NCBI GenBank assembly: GCA_947371715.1
Contig: CANBQQ010000175.1
Coordinates: 1-6,793, forward strand
DNA: 6,793 nucleotides
Reading direction: 5' to 3'
Origin: Flavipsychrobacter stenotrophus
GTDB taxonomy: Bacteria > Bacteroidota > Bacteroidia > Chitinophagales > Chitinophagaceae
A model generated the notes under the pieces. That model was not told the origin of the DNA. It did no database searches and saw nothing but the letters and a program-made list of their open reading frames with translations. Position 1 is the stretch's first letter, and the number at the start of each line of letters is the position of its first letter. Below are positions 1 through 6,644 of this stretch, piece by piece. The position numbers and the translations under genes were made by a program.

Positions 1-1062
1 TGAACTGCCTGCACAACCATTTGCAACCGGAATAACATTTATTGTGGATGTTACCGCAACGGCAGATCCATTGTTAGCTGTAAATGAACCAATACTACCT
101 GTACCTGAAGTAGCCAATCCGATACTACTATTATTATTCGACCATGTGTATGTTGCTGGTAGTACAGAACCAGTAAATGTAATTGGTGTAGTTAGTGAAT
201 GATTGCACGCCGACTGATTCAAGACCGGTGATAAGATCGGTGTAGGTTTAACTGAAATGGTAAAAGATTGTTGAGTACCTGCACATCCATTAGCATTTGG
301 AGTAACCGTAATCGTTGAAATAACAACTGCAACACCAGTGTTTATTGAAGTAAAAGAAGCAATATTTCCATTTCCTGATGAGGCAATACCGATTGTAGTA
401 TCAGATGAAGCCCAACTATAAGTAGTGCCCGCAACCGGACCAGAAAAAGAAGTCAACGAAGTCATACTTCCATTACACAAAATTTGATTAGATGTTACGG
501 ATAAACTTGGTCGAGGATTGACTGTTATAGTAAATATTTGCTGAGGCCCACTGCAACTATTAGCTACTGGAGTTACAGTAACAACTGAAACTAAAGGAAC
601 ATTGGTTGCATTTGTAGCAAGATATGACCCTATATCACCCGACCCGGATACGCCAAGCCCAATAGCACTGTTACTGTTGATCCAATTATAGGTAGTAGGA
701 CTACCGCTTACCGCAACACCATTAAATGATATTAAAGTAGATGTGGAGCCGGAACATATTATTTGATTGAGAATAGGTGTGACTGTAGGTGTAGGTTTTA
801 CAGTTATTGTGAAAGACATTGGAATGCCGGTGCATCCATTAGATGACGGAGTTACTGTGATTGTAGATGTTACAGCAACACTACTTAAGTTAACTGCAGT
901 GAATGATGTTATGTTGCCCGTCCCAGATGTAGGTAGCCCGATACTGCTGTTGCTGTTTGTCCAGTTGTATGTCGTGCCAGTAACTGCACCCGTCAATGTT
1001 ATTGCTGCAGTAGATGTATTATTACAAACAACCTGAATAGGTATTGTATTAACAGTCGGGAC
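1..1062 (-). repeat. Four tandem PKD-like repeats of 90, 93, 90 and at least 81 residues inside the surface protein gene
   Basis: Units cover residues 722-811, 812-904, 905-994 and 995-1075, the last cut by the window edge. The core is TTYNW, then NSNSSIGL or a variant, then SGTGNI and SFTA, then a TITVTP strand, then NGC. The tryptophans are W755, W848, W938 and W1028. Cys lies at unit positions 13 and 77 (13 and 80 in unit 2, which carries three extra residues before its TYNW). This pattern matches the PKD-like domain common in Bacteroidota secreted proteins. More copies probably follow to the left. Confidence 0.85.
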
Positions 1063-3225
1063 TGGATAAACAACTACCGTTCGGCTCGCTACATTGGAGC
1101 ACCCATTGCCGCCTACTGCTGTTACTGTATAATCGGTGGTTGCGATGACGTTGGATATGACTGACGCCCCAGTTGTCGTGGACAACCCTGACATTGGAGT
1201 CCAAGCGTAAATGACACCGCCGGACGCAGTAAGTGTGATATTTTGTCCGTTACATATTATCGCAGGTGCCGGGGTTACGCTAATTGTAGGCAATGAATCG
1301 ACTACAATCGTTGTAATCAATGTATCAGCGCATAAATTACCATCCTTACCCGTTACTGTGTAAGTTGTTGTAACTGTCGGATGCGCACTAACGGACGTAC
1401 CTGTAGTTGTGGTTAAACCTGTAGTTGGAAGCCATGAATATGTAGTTCCACCTGTTGCAGTCAGAGTTGTATTCTGGCCACTACAAATTGTAGCTGGTGG
1501 GGATGCCATTGTAACAGTTGGCAAAGTATTGACAGTAACAGTTTTTATGGCCCTGTTGATACAGCCATTAATGTCAGTTCCGGTGATTGTATATGTTGTG
1601 GTAGCTGACGGAGTGCACACCACGGTTGGACCACTCGTAATATTCAAAGCAGTTGCCGGTGCCCACGTATATGTACTACCTCCATTTGCACTCAAGGTTT
1701 TACTACTTCCAATGCATACAGAAACACCAGTAGGAGCGGACGTAATATTTGGCAAAGGATTAACCGTGACGTCTATGCTTGTGTCACAACCGCGCAAATT
1801 AAATGTGATAGTGACCACACCATTTGACACACCACTAACTACACCTATTGAATTAACTGTTGCAATAGAAGTATTACTACTTGTCCAAATACCAACTGAA
1901 TCATTCAATAAAATCGTCGTCGAACCTGAACATAAAAACGGATTTCCGCCAATTGGATCAGGTAAGGGATTGGTTGTTACCTGATAATCTACTACACATC
2001 CCCCCGTCGGAGTATATACCACATGTGCATAGGTTGTACCGGTAATATTTCCTAAATAAGATCCCCATTCAAAATGTGTAGTAGGATTTTGCACTCGTAT
2101 TGGCGTCCCAAAACACGTATAGAAAGTTCCCAAATTAGAATTGTAGGATTGTACAGCAAAAACTCCAGTTTGATAACAACCTGTGCTAGGAATTCTATAA
2201 GTAACTATAACGCCTCCAGTATCTACCCCCATTAGCCAGCCAGTTGAATCGTTAATTGATGCTATGCTCGGATTATTGCTAGTCCAAATGCCCCCAGCCA
2301 TGGTGTTGGTTAAATGAAGTTGCACCCCTATGCATGTTACTGGTGTTGAACCAACAACTTGTATACTATTTGGTCTTGGATTTACCAATATAAATCTTGT
2401 TGCAATGTCACTACAGCCGTTACTATCACTACCTGCGACAACATAGTAACGAGAGGATAAAGGACTAGCATTTATAGAATTTCCAGTAGTACTGCTTAAC
2501 CCTGTCGCTGGACTCCATGTATAAGATATTCCACCTAGCCCAGTCAAAATTGTACTATTCCCGCTACAAATAGTATCTAAAGTGGAAGTAATAGAAATTA
2601 CTGGTAATGCCTTAATTGTAACCTTAATAGAATCTCTTGCACTTTCACACGCACCTACTGTTTGAGATACATAATACTTTGTTTCTCCCACGAATGCCGT
2701 TGAAGGGATTGGAGTTACTGATGTCCCTACCCCACCTATTGCAGAAGTATACCAAAGTAAAGATGCTCCTGTTGCGACTAATGCTGAATCCGGACCATTA
2801 TTGCAATATTGAATTGGTGAAAGTACAATTGGTGTGGACGGTTGAAAAATGGTGGCAATTATTGTTATTACAGCTGAATCAGTTCCATCGTAGATCTTGA
2901 TCTTGAAGGTATCTGCACCAGTGAAACCGAAAACAGGTGTATAATTTACAGTTGTAGACGGGGCCATTGAAAGACCTGTAGAACTCAAAGTGTCATTTAA
3001 ACCTGTAATGTTACCATGGGTAGGCAACCTAAAAATAGACAACACCTCCACTTGCCCCGTGTCCAGATCGTTGAACTGCAAAAGTGAATTCAAACTATTG
3101 TTTACTGAATTTTTACATACAGTGAATGTTTGAGGTGAAACCGAAACAAAACTAGGCGGGTTGTTTGCTTTTAGATTAACAGATACAAGTAACAAAATCA
3201 AAAGAAAAGCGCAAGAGATTTTCAT
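1..3225 (-). CDS. Giant secreted Ig-like/PKD-like repeat surface protein (adhesin-like), 3' end outside window
   Basis: Seen: ATG at 3225-3223 opens a frame that stays open for 1075 codons to base 1, so the C-terminus is missing. Residues 1-20 (MKISCAFLLILLLVSVNLKA) form a signal peptide with likely cleavage after LKA. Residues of about 21-125 are cadherin/Ig-like (VNYTPVFGFTGADTF). About 126-205 resemble the Ig_7 type (LLWYTS, then YYVSQTVGACES). An Ig-like domain is centred on W237, and Big_2-like domains with IWTSNNPSIA and IWTSSNTSIATV are centred on W314 and W447. Three 77-residue Ig-like units fill 491-721, and PKD-like units fill 722-1075. Each of these last seven units carries an early and a late cysteine. 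Family knowledge: such stacks are typical of Bacteroidota surface proteins exported by T9SS, often ending in a CHU_C/gliding-motility-associated domain. Inference: extracellular adhesin or matrix protein. No catalytic domain is seen. The gene lies 106 bases downstream of the OmpA-family gene. There is no SD; CACTATGAAA at the start matches that of the upstream gene. Confidence 0.9.
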   Translation of the reverse strand, partial: MKISCAFLLILLLVSVNLKANNPPSFVSVSPQTFTVCKNSVNNSLNSLLQFNDLDTGQVEVLSIFRLPTHGNITGLNDTLSSTGLSMAPSTTVNYTPVFGFTGADTFKIKIYDGTDSAVITIIATIFQPSTPIVLSPIQYCNNGPDSALVATGASLLWYTSAIGGVGTSVTPIPSTAFVGETKYYVSQTVGACESARDSIKVTIKALPVISITSTLDTICSGNSTILTGLGGISYTWSPATGLSSTTGNSINASPLSSRYYVVAGSDSNGCSDIATRFILVNPRPNSIQVVGSTPVTCIGVQLHLTNTMAGGIWTSNNPSIASINDSTGWLMGVDTGGVIVTYRIPSTGCYQTGVFAVQSYNSNLGTFYTCFGTPIRVQNPTTHFEWGSYLGNITGTTYAHVVYTPTGGCVVDYQVTTNPLPDPIGGNPFLCSGSTTILLNDSVGIWTSSNTSIATVNSIGVVSGVSNGVVTITFNLRGCDTSIDVTVNPLPNITSAPTGVSVCIGSSKTLSANGGSTYTWAPATALNITSGPTVVCTPSATTTYTITGTDINGCINRAIKTVTVNTLPTVTMASPPATICSGQNTTLTATGGTTYSWLPTTGLTTTTGTSVSAHPTVTTTYTVTGKDGNLCADTLITTIVVDSLPTISVTPAPAIICNGQNITLTASGGVIYAWTPMSGLSTTTGASVISNVIATTDYTVTAVGGNGCSNVASRTVVVYPVPTVNTIPIQVVCNNTSTAAITLTGAVTGTTYNWTNSNSSIGLPTSGTGNITSFTAVNLSSVAVTSTITVTPSSNGCTGIPMSFTITVKPTPTVTPILNQIICSGSTSTLISFNGVAVSGSPTTYNWINSNSAIGLGVSGSGDIGSYLATNATNVPLVSVVTVTPVANSCSGPQQIFTITVNPRPSLSVTSNQILCNGSMTSLTSFSGPVAGTTYSWASSDTTIGIASSGNGNIASFTSINTGVAVVISTITVTPNANGCAGTQQSFTISVKPTPILSPVLNQSACNHSLTTPITFTGSVLPATYTWSNNNSSIGLATSGTGSIGSFTANNGSAVAVTSTINVIPVANGCAGSS
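1063..1755 (-). repeat. Three tandem 77-residue Ig-like repeats (231 bp each) inside the surface protein gene
   Basis: Residues 491-567, 568-644 and 645-721 are three units of identical length. Each starts LPxI or LPTV, has a C at unit position 14 (VCIG, ICSG, ICNG), the block GGxxYxW ending at position 31 (W521, W598, W675), a TTT/TTD-Y-T strand and a C at position 65 (NGC or NLC). The exact spacing without insertions marks them as duplicated beta-sandwich domains. The two fixed cysteines could form a disulphide within each unit, which is an inference. The first unit has one extra Cys (VVC). Confidence 0.85.
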
Positions 3226-3331
3226 AGTGGAGCTAAAAAATATTTAAATTGTATTCAAAAGTACAATTAATAAATTATAAATTAGCACTATGCAATAATT
3301 ATTGAATTACATATAGATAACACTACTACTT
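3226..3331 (-). other. AT-rich intergenic gap between the two minus-strand genes
   Basis: This 106-base gap separates the stop of the OmpA-family gene from the start of the surface protein gene. It holds no gene. No GC-rich stem followed by a T run is present, so there is no clear intrinsic terminator and read-through from the upstream gene is possible. It contains the 12-base perfect palindrome CAATAATTATTG (3293-3304) and one candidate Bacteroidota-type -7 element (3256-3263). Confidence 0.6.
3256..3263 (-). promoter_or_regulatory. Candidate Bacteroidota -7 promoter element TACTTTTG
   Basis: On the minus strand, 3263-3256 reads TACTTTTG, an exact match to the Bacteroidota -7 consensus TAnnTTTG, and it sits 30 bases before the ATG at 3225. 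The partner -33 TTG is not at the usual spacing: the nearest TTG (3295-3293) is 29 bases upstream, where about 17-23 is expected. An independent promoter for the surface protein is therefore possible but only weakly supported. Confidence 0.3.
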
Positions 3332-6175
3332 CTATTTCATAAATCTAAGCTCGACTCTCCTGTTTTTAGACCTGCCAGCTTCAGTATCGTTAGATGTGAT
3401 TGGATGAGATTTGCCATACCCTACAGTAACCAATAGTTCCGGCGAGCATCCCTCTTTTATTAAAAATTCTTTTACTGAATTCGCCCGTTGTTCGGAAAGA
3501 ATTTGATTCTGCTTTGCGTCCCCTATATTATCGGTATGACCACTTATTTGTATCTTAATGTTATTCGATCTGATAATTTTGGCAACCCTCCTTAATTCAG
3601 GCAATGAATATGATAACAATTCACTTTTTGCAAAATCAAAGAACAGATTATTGATTGGCACAGCTGTTCCATCATCTTTCATTTCCTTAAATGTGACCAT
3701 ATTTACATCTGATTCAATTTCTACCGCCTTGCTTTTGTTGCGAAGATCAATATTATTAGATGCAGGAAAATACTCTGGCTTGTCAATGTAATAACCGTAA
3801 ATTTTCCCAAGGGGTAGAATTACAAAATAGCTACCATCAACCGGATCGCTCTTAGAAGTTCCAACGATCTTGCCCGTTTCCAGATCCTCCCACTTTATCT
3901 CAGCAGAAATTGGTTGGTTATTTTTATCCTTGAGCTGTCCCGATAATGTTGCAACAAAGTTTGGCCGCAGGTAACTAGGGAGCTTTAGCCAATAAATATT
4001 ATTCTCTTCGCTTTGAGGTTTCTTCTTTGCAAAGTATGCTTTGTCACCATCTGTAGATATTTTATAGCCCCAGTCGCCATTCTCAGTATTGATTTCATTT
4101 CCCATATTAACGGGTTTACTCCAACAATCCCAGCAAGTATCTGATAGTCTGGTCGACTTAAAAACATCAAGTTTCCCTAAACCACCATGACCATCTGAAG
4201 AAAAGTATAAAGTCTTCATATCAGGATGCAGGAAAGGAGACCTTTCACAGTATTGTGTATTAATTGTGGCGCCAATATTTATGGGATCACCCCATTCACC
4301 ATTTTCATAGAGAAGAGATACGTATATGTCTGATGGAAATTGATTATCACCATGATAAATCTCTTCAGATGAGTTGTTGTCGTCATAAAGATTATATCCT
4401 CCCCCTCTCGTCGATGCGAAGAATAACGCTTTACCATTGCTTGATAAGACAACATCTGCCTGCCATTTACCGGAGTTAATGTTATCAGGAAAAATGGTCG
4501 CATCAGACCAACCATGTGACGACTTTTCGCTGTAGTACAATCTCCCTGATTTGAATAACAGCATTGTATTACCATCCGTGGAAATATTTAGAGGTGCATC
4601 ATTTGAATAAGAAGCAGACAATTCCGCCATTAATTTTGAGTTTCCCCAAGATCCTCCAGCTTTTCTGGAAATAAAAATATCTTCCCCACCTATATTATCT
4701 TTCCTCCCTTTACCACAGAAGTATAACGTCTTATCGTCGGCTGATATCACTGGTGTATATTGCGATCCGATTTCAACATTTACTCCTGGCCCCACCGAGT
4801 TTACTTTAATTGCATTGTCAGACTTTACTTCAAGTTGAGCTGTCAGATCTTTTAATTTTACATTGCTTGAAGAAAAGTCACCCTCATATGATTTGGCAAT
4901 TGTGAGTGCGGTTAACCAATCTTTTGAAACAATATAAGGTGATATAATTCTCTGCAAAGCTACAAACGCTCTTTCTCTGGGTGCAGCCAACTTGATATAC
5001 TCTTCATATTGAAACCTGTATTTTTCATTGTATGGCATCGAAAGAGATAAACGATCAGCATACCTTGCCAATAAATAATCTTTTTCCTTTAATCCAGAAA
5101 GCACTTCATCGTCGTATTTCTCATAAAACAGATCCAATGTTTCCTTTTCGCCATCATTGGTGAACACATCATGAAGCATGAACAGCGCCTTACTCCTTTG
5201 CTCACCTTTAAAATTATCGACACAATATTTTATTGCGTTTATATCAGATGTTCGGGCTGCAATTGACAGGATACTATCCTGCGCTACAGACACCCAGGAA
5301 TTTTCAGAATATTTCTCAATAAAAGAAATGTAAACATCCTTAGTTTGAACTCCAGTATTTTCTTCGAATTGCCTCTGTTCAAACAATTTGTGAGCTTGAA
5401 CAAATTGCTTACTGTCAGGATATTGATCGATAAATTTTTTATAAGCTACGGAAGTATTCTCCTTGGAGCTCAGTTCATAAGCTAATTCGTGCACTCGTAT
5501 CCATGCACTAGAAACTTGAACTGCATCGGGGTACTTGCTAATAAATTCCTTGTAGCCTGCAATGTTGTCTTTAGCAGCTGTTATTTTATAGGCAATCCCA
5601 TTCCTCATACTATAGGCCTGGCTTATTTGAATAGCATCTGGGTATTTAGAAATAAAGAACTCTAAGGACTCTATTGTATTTATAGAACTGGCAATTTTGA
5701 ATGCCGCAGCATCTCTTTTTTCAACTACTTCTTTTTTTATAGATGATGGAACTTCATTAAAATCAACAAGATATTTTTCATAATCTTCAACCTTATCTGC
5801 AGCGAATACTTCCCGAAGTGCTTTTCTACAGATACTGTCAATCAAACCAGAAAACACCAACGGATTGATAGCTATTTTATTTAGACTTCTTATCTCTTTA
5901 TCATCAGTCAGACTTTCAAAATGGTTCTTTGAAAGCAATAAATAGTCATATGCCTTCTTAAAATCTAAATTATTATACTTTTCAGCACTGAATAAAACAG
6001 ACATTGAATAGTTCAATTCAATATCATCTGGAGACTTACGTATGGCTTTACTGAGCTTCTTTGACGCCTTGGAATATTTTTCCTTTTCAATAAGCTTTAG
6101 ATATTTGTTTTGGCTAAAAGATGTGTGGCTACATATGATCAAAGCCAAAACAAAAAATAATTTCATGTATTTCAT
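3332..6175 (-). CDS. PorE-like OmpA-family protein: TPR, PD40 propeller, carboxypeptidase-regulatory-like domain, OmpA_C
   Basis: Seen (numbered from M at 6175; 947 aa, TAG stop at 3334-3332): a signal peptide MKYMKLFFVLALIICSHTSFS with likely cleavage before QNKY; an alpha-helical TPR-like region at about 23-450, including four 37-residue repeats with FISKYPD; a PD40/WD40-like propeller at about 460-735 (YTPVISADDKTLYFCGKG, SPFLHPDMKTLYFSSDGHGG); a carboxypeptidase-regulatory-like beta domain at about 740-830; and OmpA_C at about 840-947 with GHTDNIGD, LSEQRANSV and NRRVELRF. D882 and R897, the pair that binds diaminopimelate in OmpA domains, are present and correctly spaced 15 apart. Family knowledge: PorE of the type IX secretion system has this domain order and binds peptidoglycan. 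This protein seems longer than classical PorE because of its solenoid. Inference: a periplasmic or outer-membrane anchor that may serve the surface protein encoded downstream. An ATG at 6205 is in frame but adds ten residues before the signal peptide, so 6175 is preferred; CACTATGAAA is shared with the next gene. Confidence 0.9.
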   Translation of the reverse strand: MKYMKLFFVLALIICSHTSFSQNKYLKLIEKEKYSKASKKLSKAIRKSPDDIELNYSMSVLFSAEKYNNLDFKKAYDYLLLSKNHFESLTDDKEIRSLNKIAINPLVFSGLIDSICRKALREVFAADKVEDYEKYLVDFNEVPSSIKKEVVEKRDAAAFKIASSINTIESLEFFISKYPDAIQISQAYSMRNGIAYKITAAKDNIAGYKEFISKYPDAVQVSSAWIRVHELAYELSSKENTSVAYKKFIDQYPDSKQFVQAHKLFEQRQFEENTGVQTKDVYISFIEKYSENSWVSVAQDSILSIAARTSDINAIKYCVDNFKGEQRSKALFMLHDVFTNDGEKETLDLFYEKYDDEVLSGLKEKDYLLARYADRLSLSMPYNEKYRFQYEEYIKLAAPRERAFVALQRIISPYIVSKDWLTALTIAKSYEGDFSSSNVKLKDLTAQLEVKSDNAIKVNSVGPGVNVEIGSQYTPVISADDKTLYFCGKGRKDNIGGEDIFISRKAGGSWGNSKLMAELSASYSNDAPLNISTDGNTMLLFKSGRLYYSEKSSHGWSDATIFPDNINSGKWQADVVLSSNGKALFFASTRGGGYNLYDDNNSSEEIYHGDNQFPSDIYVSLLYENGEWGDPINIGATINTQYCERSPFLHPDMKTLYFSSDGHGGLGKLDVFKSTRLSDTCWDCWSKPVNMGNEINTENGDWGYKISTDGDKAYFAKKKPQSEENNIYWLKLPSYLRPNFVATLSGQLKDKNNQPISAEIKWEDLETGKIVGTSKSDPVDGSYFVILPLGKIYGYYIDKPEYFPASNNIDLRNKSKAVEIESDVNMVTFKEMKDDGTAVPINNLFFDFAKSELLSYSLPELRRVAKIIRSNNIKIQISGHTDNIGDAKQNQILSEQRANSVKEFLIKEGCSPELLVTVGYGKSHPITSNDTEAGRSKNRRVELRFMK
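5213..5656 (-). repeat. Four in-register 37-residue TPR-like repeats in the OmpA-family gene
   Basis: The motifs FISKYPDAIQ, FISKYPDAVQ, FIDQYPDSKQ and FIEKYSENSW start at residues 174, 211, 248 and 285 (numbered from the 6175 start), exactly 37 residues apart. The third unit keeps AYKKF before the motif, like the second. The F-I-x-x-YP-D/S signature resembles TPR_6-type helices. Weaker relatives lie on both sides (YLVDFNEVPS before; YCVDNFKGEQ and FYEKYDDEVL after), so the solenoid is probably longer than the clear array. Confidence 0.7.
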
Positions 6176-6308
6176 AGTGTGATTTTGTAACTGGAACAGA
6201 GACAATCAGTGCATATGGGGCTAAATGCATGATTACAGTCTAAGGCTGAAAAGTAATAAATTAATCGAAAGTATTTTAAGCAGTATTTGACATCCAGCTA
6301 AATCACAT

Positions 6309-6323
6309 TTAAAGTTACTTTAA
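6309..6323. promoter_or_regulatory. Palindrome TTAAAGTTACTTTAA, copy 1 (candidate operator)
   Basis: Seven-base arms TTAAAGT and ACTTTAA pair perfectly around one central T. Its reverse complement recurs 108 bases away at 6417-6432, with 16 bases identical when the flanking T is counted. It lies about 134 bases before the preferred ATG of the OmpA-family gene. Size and symmetry suit a dimeric DNA-binding protein; regulation itself is inferred. Confidence 0.4.
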
Positions 6324-6331
6324 GAAATGGG

Positions 6332-6369
6332 AGTTTACGGGAGTAAACTGCCGTTTACTCCCGTAAACT
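6332..6369. repeat. Perfect 17-bp inverted repeat with 4-base loop, made of two smaller palindromes
   Basis: Arms AGTTTACGGGAGTAAAC (6332-6348) and GTTTACTCCCGTAAACT (6353-6369) are exact reverse complements around TGCC. Each arm is itself an inverted repeat: GTTTAC-GGGA-GTAAAC and GTTTAC-TCCC-GTAAAC, 20 bases apart. The sequence can therefore fold as one long hairpin or two short ones. No T run follows on either strand, so it is a poor intrinsic terminator. It could be a binding site, a cruciform or a REP-like repeat. Confidence 0.75.
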
Positions 6370-6415
6370 GTAGGACATTACATTACCAAAATTTACCCCT
6401 AAATTGTTCATTAGA

Positions 6416-6432
6416 TTTAAAGTAACTTTAAA
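6416..6432. promoter_or_regulatory. Palindrome TTTAAAGTAACTTTAAA, copy 2 (candidate operator)
   Basis: Eight-base arms pair perfectly around a central A. The core matches TTAAAGTNACTTTAA of copy 1. It overlaps at its right edge a second short palindrome, AAGTACTT (6432-6439), which may be a partial extra site. Together the two copies bracket the 6332-6369 hairpin. Confidence 0.4.
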
Positions 6433-6558
6433 AGTACTTATTAACCAATTCCTTTTGATGTCATAGGTCTATAAAGTATCTCATATCACAAATCAGCTAT
6501 TCCTTTTACAAAGGCGATTATACCCGATAGACACTGAACCATCCAAAAACTATTAGAT

Positions 6559-6644
6559 AAGCGGTTAAAGGGTTCCACGTAAGACGGAAGTCCTTTTTGT
6601 TTTACTTAAATTCTTCCGTCTTACGTGGAACCCTTTAACAAGCG
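6559..6644. mobile_element. MITE-like element: 76 bp with perfect 27-bp terminal inverted repeats and 5-bp flanking duplication
   Basis: The element proper is 6564-6639. The left arm (6564-6590, starting GTTAAAGGGTTCC) and right arm (6613-6639, ending GGAACCCTTTAAC) are perfect reverse complements over 27 bases, separated by a T-rich 22-base centre. Immediately outside, AAGCG occurs on both sides (6559-6563 and 6640-6644) in the same orientation, as expected of a target-site duplication. There is no coding capacity, so it would have to be moved by a transposase encoded elsewhere. The alternative is a long hairpin regulatory element or terminator with a chance 5-base match. The parent insertion-sequence family is not recognised. 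Confidence 0.55.

Noticed and set aside
1..1755. CRISPR-like or simple DNA repeat array
   Set aside because: The periodicity of 231 and 270-279 bases is at the protein-domain level, the reading frame is continuous, and the DNA copies are diverged. There are no short identical repeats with spacers.
767..1984. Plus-strand ORFs at 767-1036 and 1409-1984
   Set aside because: They lie antisense to the PKD/Ig repeat gene. Their Val/Pro/Leu-rich, repetitive translations are what the reverse of Thr/Asn/Ser-rich repeat codons gives, with no domain of their own.
2637..2900. Plus-strand ORF of 87 codons
   Set aside because: It is antisense to the N-terminal domains of the surface protein, has low-complexity Leu/His content and no recognisable motif or upstream signals.
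3293..3304. Palindrome CAATAATTATTG in the intergenic gap
   Set aside because: Twelve bases of pure AT-rich symmetry are easily met by chance in this composition, and no second copy or promoter spacing supports an operator.
3558..4575. Short ORFs at 3558-3791 (+), 3985-4170 (-), 4264-4479 (+) and 4279-4575 (-)
   Set aside because: All overlap the well-supported OmpA/PD40 coding frame in other frames and show no independent protein features.
6110..6175. Lipoprotein signal at the ALIIC segment of the OmpA-family protein
   Set aside because: The residues before Cys (L-I-I) do not fit a lipobox with Ala/Gly at -1, while TSFS before QNKY fits ordinary signal peptidase cleavage.
6176..6205. Alternative upstream start of the OmpA-family gene at ATG 6205
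   Set aside because: It would place MSLFQLQNHT before a standard signal peptide. The ATG at 6175 gives a normal lysine-containing n-region and a start context shared with the downstream gene. It cannot be wholly excluded.
6332..6639. The two perfect hairpins as intrinsic terminators
   Set aside because: Neither stem is followed by a T run on either strand. The T-rich stretch at 6594-6603 lies inside the loop of the second hairpin, and the 22-base loop is too long for a typical terminator.
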